From positions 2,909,990-2,973,989 of the forward strand of contig NC_067286.1 of NCBI RefSeq assembly GCF_020740795.1: a stretch of DNA of 64,000 nucleotides, given 5' to 3'. Positions 48,601-56,900 of this stretch are shown here, piece after piece (position 1 is the first letter of the stretch; every line of letters starts with the position of its first letter). Below the pieces are notes generated by a model. It had not been told where the DNA came from. It searched no databases and saw nothing but the letters and a program-made list of their open reading frames with translations. A program made the translations under genes and the position numbers. This DNA comes from Apus apus. Lineage: Eukaryota; Chordata; Aves; Apodiformes; Apodidae.

Positions 48601-50041
48601 AGAACTGGTTCCCAGTGTGATCTATAACACCTGATACTAAACAGCATAAAGACAGTGAATAACAAATGTGACAAGACCTAAGAAACATTTTCTAGACATG
48701 TCTGATGACAGATGACTGACACATCTGCTGATAGATAACCTGTTTGCTGGGCTTCTGCAAAGCTTTTGTTGCCATGTATCTGGCCTCTTAGTTTTTCTTT
48801 CCAAACTCCTTGGAGGGGGAGAAATTACACTTTACCTGACAAATTTCTGCTCTCACTACCTTCAAGCAACACAGAATTTGATGGGTAACCTCCATGCTGC
48901 TTGATCTTCAAGCTCTAGAGCTGTTTCATGTCTCTACCTTGTGGCTTGCAGTTTACTTTTCAAAAACACCCAGGAAAGGGTACAGTTGTTTCTGGCTGAC
49001 TTCATCAGGAGCAAGGTAGTGCTGAGCTGGGTACTTGTGTGAGCCAGCTCTCTGTCAGCCTGTGGGTTTATAACTGTTTTCAGAGCCTTCTGTGCAACAG
49101 AGTGCAAGAAAAACGTTTTGCTACTGCCAATCCCACTGGTGGTCATAAGGAAGGAAGAGTATTTGGAGAGGTTTCAGGATGGCTGTGTTCTGGCTCCCAC
49201 CCCTTGCAGCCCAGAAGGTCCTGAACTTGTCCAAAATCCAAGGTGTCCAGCTGTGTCTCCTGGTGCAGGTGAGCATCGTGGTCCTGCTGGACCCTGGCAG
49301 CTCTGCTCTTCTTGGGGGTCAAAGTCAACACTGTAAGTTCTCTGCACGCTGTGCCACGTTGAGAAGGCAACTTGCATAGCCCAGGCTTTGAGAACCTCTG
49401 CCACGGGGGGTTCACCACACAGGTCGTCACACGGATCTTCCGCATCCTCCCTGGTTTTGATTCCTCCTCTGCCACCCCAGATGTATGGGAAGGCATCTCA
49501 TCTGGTGGCAACACAGCTGCCCTCGATGCCACAGCCAGTGATGGGCTGGCAGGGAGGATGGCAACAACACCCAGCCCGTGCAGGTGTCCTGAGGATACGA
49601 CCACAACCTCCTCAGAGGACTCAGCCCTTGCAGTGAGGAGCACCACAAAAACTCCAAGAGTAAATAAAGAGGAGAGACATCCATTTGTTTCACTGTTGTG
49701 ACACTAAAGGTCAACTGGAAAAGCTGGTCTCCTCCACGCTCAGGGAGGTTACGAATTGTGCAGCTGTGCCCATATATGTTCTGACAGATTTTAAGTGGTG
49801 CTTTGCTGGGAAGTTTTCAAATTCAGCAACACACGTCATCTGCTTACAGCAGCCAGTTTTCCTCACGTTAGCCACTGGTAAAAAATGATTCATACAAGAG
49901 AGGCCACATGTTTAACAGACTCGTGTAAACCAGTTATGCTGTGTTCAAAGTCAGCTAAAACATTCTCACACCAAAAAAAGTTCACTTAAGCTACGATTTC
50001 CCACAATAATAATCATAAAAAGAAGCTTAACAAACACTTAC

Positions 50042-50139
50042 CCTGATTCTCAAAGCTCGTTTTCTATTATGTTTCCTTTCACCAGCTTTGCTTGGCAGAG
50101 TGTCAAGTAATGGATCAGCAGAAGTGTGTGTGTCACCAT
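50042..50139 (-). CDS. Exon-like 98-nt segment on the - strand (unassigned)
   Basis: On the - strand a strong acceptor (a pyrimidine run ending TTTTGTCAG) stands at 50140 and a strong donor (CAGG then GTAAGTG) at 50041. Between them a frame of 32 codons is open after two leading bases, reading GDTHTSADPLLDTLPSKAGE then RKHNRKRALRIR. A second frame starting at ATG 50139 is open for 29 codons. The product is not recognised. It would belong to an unknown transcript, antisense to and between FGF3 and FGF4, possibly non-coding. Chance cannot be ruled out. Confidence 0.3.
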
Positions 50140-50839
50140 CTGACAAAAGGGAAAAAAAAGTGTATTTTTAGGTTTAGAGTGTTTGTAATTTCAATAGGTA
50201 AAAGAGAAACTGGACAAGGGGCAACAAAGCAGCATATGCAGAAATGTCAGCAGTGAATATGAAAGTACAAGCATGTGAGTTTGAGTGTAACAACGAGCCT
50301 GGCTGAGAACAAAGCTTTCCAAAAAAGACCTAAATCAATAACTGCAGCCTGCTGAACAGATCTAGGCTCTTAGCAAACTTCTCTTCCAAACTTTGGTTCA
50401 GAATTGACGAGGATGAGAGCTGTGAATCTATGGCAAGACCTTGGGACATGCCTGCCCTCAAAAGTGATCTGGCTTGACTGATGGCTTCCCAGAACATGTC
50501 CCTTGTGCCATCTCTTCAATAATACAAACTCCAGTGATATTCCCAAAGAGTCCTCAGATCCTCCATGCTCTCCACTCATCCCACCGCCTCACAGAAGAGC
50601 ATTTCAGGCTTTAGGAACTGCCAGTAGTCACAATATCAGAGAGAAATCCCACCTAAGGCTGCTAAGAATTCCTCCCTTAGCTGGTTCTCATGACATTCCT
50701 CCCCAAAGCTCATTTTCCTGCTGGCCATAGTTCACACATCCAAGTAAGCAGCAGCACCATGAAAGTGGCTGCAAGAAGATCCACCAGGTAGGACACATCC
50801 TTCAGCCCTGCAGTTAAGGTCTGATTAGTCATCCCTTAC

Positions 50840-50872
50840 CATGAACGTGACTTCCAAGAAGAGCACTTGTTT
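50840..50872 (-). CDS. Possible 33-nt - strand exon upstream of the 50.04 kb exon
   Basis: Bounded on the - strand by CTTACAG and GTAAGG. It is phase-compatible with the 50042-50139 segment: the joined frame would read TSALLGSHVH and then D before GDTHTS. The acceptor's pyrimidine tract is weak and the exon is tiny, so support is low. Confidence 0.15.
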
Positions 50873-52793
50873 CTGTAAGCTGGTCGTTTTGTCCCAAGAA
50901 TGGAGAAGAAAGTAGGACAGCTGCAGAAAAAGGGAGAAAGAAGTGAGAGGATTGTGGGCATCAGGGAGCACGTGCAGCAGAAAGGGCTGAGAGCAGAGGA
51001 AAAGCCTTTGGAGCAGGGAAAACTGCTGGAAAACTACAGGCCCGATAGTGACAGTGGGATTGGGAATTTTTGCTGTGGGGAATGCACAGGGGAAAAAGAG
51101 CATGGAGCAAAGCTGCAGCCTGCAGAGACAGGGTGTGTTAGGCTGTCCTGGTGTCTTTCTTCACCTGAGAGCTGCTGACACATCAGTCAGCAAGAAGGAA
51201 CAGCAGGACAAGGAACTGGTTTGCCATGACCACATCAGGGTGCTTGGCTGGTGGCCTCAGGTCTCCCAGGGGGTGGCTATCACCACACCTCCACCTCATG
51301 CCTCGGAGCTGGTGTTGCAGGAACAGCAATCTTTCAGCTCAAAAGCAGTTAAGCAAACAAATAGAGCCCAGGAGCAATGAAAAAGGCCACTAAGACACGG
51401 AGTGTAACTCACAGAAAGTCAAATGTCTGTGGCTTGATCCTCCAGAGGAGCTCCTTGGTGCCTATCCCTGCACGGTCAAGCTGGAAGTATGACAGCCAAG
51501 CTGCTCAAGGCCTGCAGGAGCCACACAGATGGATGCAGTCATGTCCTTTCTGATCAGAGGTACACAGGGATGTCTGACTGCACAAGCTCAGCAGCAGCAG
51601 AGGGAGCAGCTGTTGAAAAAGTCCATCCATTACCCACCCCAAGCCAAATGACACCCAGTCCTCCCACCCAACTGATTCAAATACAGTGGAGAGAGGTTCT
51701 TGGTGCCTCTGATGTTTGCCCAGTATTGCAGCTACCTGCTGCTATACCCCACTGCCCTTTTCTAATACCTACCACGACAACATCCCTGGAGATAATAAGG
51801 TTTTTGATCAGGACAGGAGGAGGCTCCCAACAGCAACCAGCCCAGGCACACAGAGATCAAATAGACCAGCTGCAAACAGAGAGAAGGGGGGGGTGGGGGG
51901 GGAAAGCAAGCAAGAAGAGTGCATACGACTCTCTAGCTCGTGTATGGGTATGTGTGTTATGCAGGCAGCAGAGGCCTGGATGGTGAAGGTCTCCCAGCGA
52001 CCCCAACCACTCGGGGCTTGGGCCCCCAGCACGGAGCTGCATTCCAGCCTGTGCCCCCCCGGGCCCAGCGCCCCTGCTCACACGGAGAGGCAGCCAGACG
52101 TGAACGTGAGAAAGGCTGGCTCAGGCAAGTCCCTGCTGCAGGTCGCTGAGTGGTTGTCTTCCAAAATCATCATAATTAAAAGGGGAGGGGGCCCAGGGGG
52201 AGCTGGGGTACGGGCTTGCTCTTTTACCACGTCTTCATAGCACAGAAACATGGTGAAAGGGTTTTTTTTTTCTTAACAACATCCTCCTCCATGCCCCTTC
52301 CAATCCACTCCCCATCCTTCCAGATCAAAGGGTCTCGGTACAATATTTGCCTTCAACAGAAAAGCTCAGGAGCAGTATCTTTCAGGGTCATTTACATCTA
52401 TTTACTGGGGTTAATAAATATGTAAATTGATTTTTAAATTGTGGACCTAGACCCCTTGAGAGATACAGACATGGAGCCAAGTCTGGATGTCTGCCATGCC
52501 ACTGCAATTGCAGAATAAATTCCATAAAGGTTGTAAAGATATTCCAGATTCCATCTTCTTTTCCCTTTTTCTTTCAGAATACATGATATGGGGCTTGAAC
52601 CTGGGTGTGGATGTGAATTCTGTGAATCCTTTCTTCTTTTTTATACTTTAAGCCTAGAGGAATTTGGAAAGCAGAGCTGTCTGAACTGTGACATCCCCAC
52701 ATGCTTCTCAGGGAACAGAGCCAGTACAAAGATGGAGACATTTTACCTGTTTTAATATTTAAATGATTACTCTGAAAGAGTGTGTGACACCAG

Positions 52794-52889
52794 GAGCAGG
52801 GGACACAGAGCAGTGGAGCAGAGACACAGGGCAGTGGAGCAGAGACACAGGGCAGTGGAGCAGGGGACACAGAGCTGTGGAGCAGGGCA
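52794..52889 (+). repeat. 20-22 bp minisatellite, about 4.5 units
   Basis: Units of the type GAGACACAGGGCAGTGGAGC. The middle copies are identical and the outer ones vary (GGGGACACAGAGC). The repeated Ser-Ala-Pro-Leu frame on the - strand is a by-product. Confidence 0.9.
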
Positions 52890-54162
52890 CAATGTGGAAG
52901 ATTCAGCAGAATTAGCTATGGGATGATCTGGAGATACCAGCTCCCCTTTATCATGTGAAAGCCTGTTGGAGAGCCTTGCTGACACAGGTTCATGGCTTCC
53001 ATGGGGAACATGCTGCTTTAAGGGTTTCCTGTGACAATAATTTCCAACTGGAAATGTCTGTGTTGCAGCACAAAGACCCTGAAGGTCAGCAGCTTCCACC
53101 TATCATTAACACTTGGTGCAACTTGCAAATGCTGCAGTTCTGCTTTCCTTTCATCCCTATGGATTTTTCACAGGTATAACCAACTTGGCATTAGAGGAGG
53201 GCTCTGAGGCATCAGGACTGAGGTTCCATAGGTAGACTCTAGGCAAGCTCTCACACACAGGGATATATAAAATTTGAAAGCAAAACCAAAGCTTATCGTT
53301 TCATTCCTAGCTAGAAACTTGTTGCTCTTCCTCCCACTTGTTTTGTGGGAAAAGTGCTGTTTAATTCTATAACTAGTTTAAGAATGAACTTGTAGAAACC
53401 TCTCTACTCATCAGTGATATCGTGGCAACATAATGTGGTGTTCTGGCTGCTCTGTGCAATCATCTAGGACCTGATCTTGCAAACATATCAACTCAGAGCC
53501 TGAAAGGGCATTTTACAACCCATTTCCATACATCCCAAAGGGGTGAAGGCACCAGAGCCTGCTGGACCTCCAGCTCACACCCCTAACTACAAGTTTTAAT
53601 GTGCTTTCACATTCGCAGGACTAAGGTCTCAGAGGTCTTGCTTTTATGTGTCAGGGACCACTGCTGTCCATGGCAGTAAGGCCAAGCAGGCCTGGCCCTG
53701 TGACCCATGGGCTGTGGAAATGAGGCTGAATTTTGCTGCTGAGTAGGTGTGTTAGCAGAAGCTCTGCTCCTTGGCCTTCTCCTTCAGAGTGTAAATAATC
53801 TTAATCCCAAATTCACCCACTGCTGTTTGCTGTTTCCAAACCCATGAGCAGCTGGTCTTTGCCTGATGCACTGTTCTTTAAACCAGAACTGATCCACTGA
53901 GCTTGCTGGGTCTAGGTGGACCTGACGTGAACAGGACTGTGGTAAATGTCTGTGCGTTTGACCCCAATGGATTTACCAGCCTGTAAACCCACACAGAGAA
54001 AAATATAAACTCTGCTGTCTTCAAACACACACGCAAATGAACTTGTTTGACATGGAGACAAAACTACACCTGGGAGTCTTTTAGCTCTGCAGCACCAGAT
54101 TGCAATCACCCACAAAGCAGCAGCAGTCCCTTCTCCATCCTGAGAGCGGTGGCAGGAGAAAG

Positions 54163-54183
54163 ACACACACACACACACACACA
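54163..54183 (+). repeat. (CA)n dinucleotide run, about 10 units
   Basis: An AC/CA microsatellite. A second C/CA-rich run (C7AC9 then CA repeats) lies at about 54403-54433. Confidence 0.9.
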
Positions 54184-55186
54184 GTGTGTACATGCACCTC
54201 ACAAGAAGAACTGAAAGCACATCATCTAAGTTTGCTCAGGTTTAGCGAAGGTCAGAGATTTTCACACCTAGGTGAGCTGTCATCTGCCCTGGGGCAATTC
54301 TCTTTTCTCTCGCATCCTTTGCTGGAACAGCAGGAGAGCTTTGCTGCCGCGAAAGACTAAACTGTCCTCAGGCTATAAAGGACTTGAGTCACAAACCACT
54401 TCCCCCCCACCCCCCCCCACCACACACACACACTTCTGTATTAATTCAGGACCTTCCAAAACTGTCCTAATGTCTCCTCACCTGTTGGTTGTGAAAACCT
54501 GCTGAGGGCCCAGGCTTAAGCTAAGTGAGGTGAGAAAACAGATGGGATTTGCTTTAAACAAAGTGATCCGAGACTGATGGGATCAAAACTTCTGCTGGTA
54601 AATCCTGAGCTTCGTTTTCATGAACTTAAACCAAATGAAGTCATTGCCTAAGACCCACTGCATCACTGAGACACAGCAGCAACATCTAAGTAAGTGCACA
54701 TATAGTGAAGATTAGAAAAGAATCATGCTATGGAGAAGCACAGCAATGCTTGGATGAATGGGCAGCCTCTAAAGCTGGGGAATAAACTGGTGTCACTACA
54801 GCCCCTACCAGCCCAGTGACCAAGAGGGAGCTCCAGACCCCTTGTCCTCCAGAGCAGCGGGTGCTTTCTGCTTTCTTAAAGGGCTATTTAGAATCAAAAC
54901 TTCACTGCCACTTTTGAGCACATGCTGCCTCTTTAAATGTTTTCCTCTTTGTCGAAGTCCAGGCCCTTTGTTATTAGTATTTTTTGTCGAGTTCTTTCAT
55001 TTTTCATTTCTTAAACCTCCCATGCAACAACTGTTTTGGCTTTTAATGAAGGGATCTTTTTTTTCCTGCATCCAGCAAACTGTAAACTGTGTCGCTTGGA
55101 TACAGAGAAAGCTGAAATTCCACAGATTTCCACAAAGTCATACATTGTGTTGGGGGGGAAAGTGTGCTGGGCATTCTTAGATTTTT

Positions 55187-55627
55187 GTGTCCTACGTTAG
55201 CACTTGTAAGCACATAAGAAGAGAAAGAGAGAAAAAGAGGAAGAGAGAAAAAGTGAAAGAAGGAAGGAGAGAAATAGAGGGAGAAAAAGTGAAAGAAAGG
55301 AGAGAAAAAAGAAAAAAGAGAGAGAGAAGAAAGGAAAAGAAAGGAAAAGAAAGGAAAAGGAGAGGAGAGGAGAGGAGAGGAGAGGAGAGGAGAGGAGAGG
55401 AGAGGAGAGGAGAGGAGAGGAGAGGAGAGGAGAGGAGAGGAGAGGAGAGGAGAGGAGAGGAGAAAGGAAAGGAAAGGAAAGGAAAGGAAAGGAAAGGAAA
55501 GGAAAGGAAAGGAAAGGAAAGGAAAGGAAAGGAAAGGAAAGGAAAGGAAAGGAAAGGAAAGGAAAGGAAAGGAAAGGAAAGGAAAGGAAAGGAAAGGAAA
55601 GGAAAGGAAAGGAAAGGAAAGGAAAGG
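55187..55627 (+). repeat. Compound purine array: irregular GAAA, then (AGGAG)n, then (AAAGG)n
   Basis: An irregular A/G-rich lead-in (55215-55360) is followed by about 20 units of AGGAG (55361-55462) and about 33 units of AAAGG (55463-55626). The strand is almost pure purine for about 410 bp and ends about 630 bp before the FGF4 ATG. Long frames through it on both strands are not genes. Confidence 0.97.
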
Positions 55628-55843
55628 GGAGAAGGCAGCTGCTGTGATGAACGCAAAATATGACCTTTTCTTTTAAAAAGTTTGTGCTGTCCCTCTTGTT
55701 TAGCACCAGTGCTGCTCACCCGTTCCCTTCAAGACGCTTCGGAGTTGTTAAGCATCTAGGGGTGATAATTTGACTTTCAGCTAAACCGGAGGCTGCAGCG
55801 GACAGCAGTAGGTGGTGATGTAATAGGTACCAACGCACATGGA

Positions 55844-55853
55844 TATATAAATA
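55844..55853 (+). promoter_or_regulatory. Alternative upstream TATA-like element (TATATAAATA)
   Basis: A good TATA match 417 bp upstream of the FGF4 ATG. If used, it would give a leader of nearly 390 nt containing the T/G-rich tract and possibly the 45-codon frame at 55876. Which TATA is used cannot be told from sequence. Confidence 0.35.
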
Positions 55854-55875
55854 TCGTGGCCAGGGCTGCAGCGCT

Positions 55876-56013
55876 ATGGCTGAGCAGCTAGAGAAGAAGA
55901 CCAGCACTTCAGACAAGATTCCTGGAGTTGAGATCAAGTTCAGAAGCTCTTGCTCCCGGGATTTCCTCTCCATGCAGCCAGCCCAGGGAAACCGCAGATC
56001 CTCGGGGGACTGA
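55876..56013 (+). CDS. Small 45-codon ORF upstream of FGF4 (possible uORF)
   Basis: Reads MAEQLEKKTSTSDKIPGVEI and continues to a TGA at 56011-56013. The ATG has G at -3 and +4, a good start context. It starts about 32 bp after the upstream TATATAAATA, so it would sit very near that start site. The frame ends 247 nt before the FGF4 ATG. I do not recognise the peptide; it is hydrophilic and has no signal peptide. It may be chance. Confidence 0.25.
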   Translation: MAEQLEKKTSTSDKIPGVEIKFRSSCSRDFLSMQPAQGNRRSSGD

Positions 56014-56049
56014 GCGCGGGGCTCCCTCCCTCCCCCATCTCCCCGTCTC

Positions 56050-56165
56050 GCTTTTTTGGTGTTGTTGGGGTTTTTTTTCTGCTTGTTTTTTTGTTTTGGG
56101 TTTTGTTGTTGCTCTTTTTTTTTTTTCTTCCTCCCCCCCCCAACCTCCACCCACCCCACCCTTTC
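56050..56165 (+). repeat. T/G-rich then C-rich low-complexity tract upstream of FGF4
   Basis: About 80 bp of T and G (many GTTTT and TTGTTG units) change at about 56128 into a C-rich run (TCCTCCCCCCCC and CCACCCCACCC). The tract stops about 15 bp before the TATAAAG box. Strand asymmetry is strong. Confidence 0.8.
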
Positions 56166-56180
56166 CTTCTTTGACCTCAG

Positions 56181-56187
56181 TATAAAG
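56181..56187 (+). promoter_or_regulatory. FGF4: FGF4 TATA box (TATAAAG)
   Basis: TATAAAG lies 80 bp upstream of the FGF4 ATG, next to the CpG-rich exon and just after a C-rich run. A start about 30 bp downstream would leave a 5' UTR of about 50 nt with no upstream ATG. Confidence 0.55.
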
Positions 56188-56199
56188 TGGGAGCTTGGG

Positions 56200-56900
56200 G
56201 GGCCAGCGTATTCGCGGAGCGACCCGCCGCCGGCCCGTGGCTACCAGCCCTTAAACCGGGATGCCTCTCCCCTCCGCGCTGCTCCCGGCGCTGCTCCTGG
56301 GGCTGCTGTGGCCGGGGGAGGTAGGTGCCCGTCCCCCCACGGGTCGAATCCCCGCCGGGCCCCGCCAGCGCCGTTGGGACGCGGCTCTTTTCGCCCGCTC
56401 CGTCGCTCGCCTCCCGGCCGAGCGCCGCGACACCGCCCGCGACGGCGACTACCTCCTGGGCATCAAACGCTTGCGGCGCCTCTATTGCAACGTGGGCATC
56501 GGTTTCCACATCCAGGTCCTGCCCGACGGCCGCATCGACGGGATCCACAGCGAGAATCGATACAGTAAGCCGGCGAGGACCCCCGCGGGGCGGCAGGTGG
56601 GGCTCTCCGCGGAGAGCCTCACCTGCCGCGCAGAGCGTTATGCCCCAAAGGAAGGGTGGCCCACGGCTGACACCCCTAAAAAGTCCACCCGCCCACGCCA
56701 GCGGGGTGCTGCCGGCCTCGGCTCCCCCGAGGGCGGCGGGTGGCGGGGGCAGCGGGGCGGCGGCGGAGCCCATCGTGCGCTCCGGCGGAGCCGCTCAGCG
56801 CTGCCCTGCGCCCCTGCCGCCGGGGGGAGGCAGGTGTCGGGGTTGCCTCAACATCTGGAGGGTCCGCAGTCCCGTGGGCCATCCGCTCCGAGCTGGGACA
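56200..56900. promoter_or_regulatory. CpG-rich island over FGF4 exon 1
   Basis: Dense CpG from just after the TATA box through exon 1 and the first 300 bp of intron 1, contrasting with the T-rich tract before it. Overlapping long frames on both strands come from this composition. Confidence 0.75.
56261..56564 (+). CDS. FGF4: FGF4 coding exon 1
   Basis: Residues 1-101 plus the first base of Ser102. The start ATG has G at -3 and C at +4, an adequate but not optimal context; it is chosen because the signal peptide begins right there. The donor is GTAAGC at 56565. The exon is extremely CpG-rich. Confidence 0.95.

Larger units (their letters stand above)
45606..55186. other. FGF3-FGF4 intergenic region, distal part
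   Basis: Slightly GC-richer unique sequence with a minisatellite at 52.8 kb, CA runs at 54.2-54.4 kb, a G8-T-G8 run at 51886-51902 and the - strand exon-like segments near 50-50.9 kb. A 49.14-49.70 kb block is open on both strands but resembles no known protein. Confidence 0.55.

Noticed and set aside
55187-55719. Open frames of 158-175 codons rich in Arg/Glu/Gly or Ser/Phe/Leu/Pro
   Set aside because: Artefacts of the purine array upstream of FGF4.
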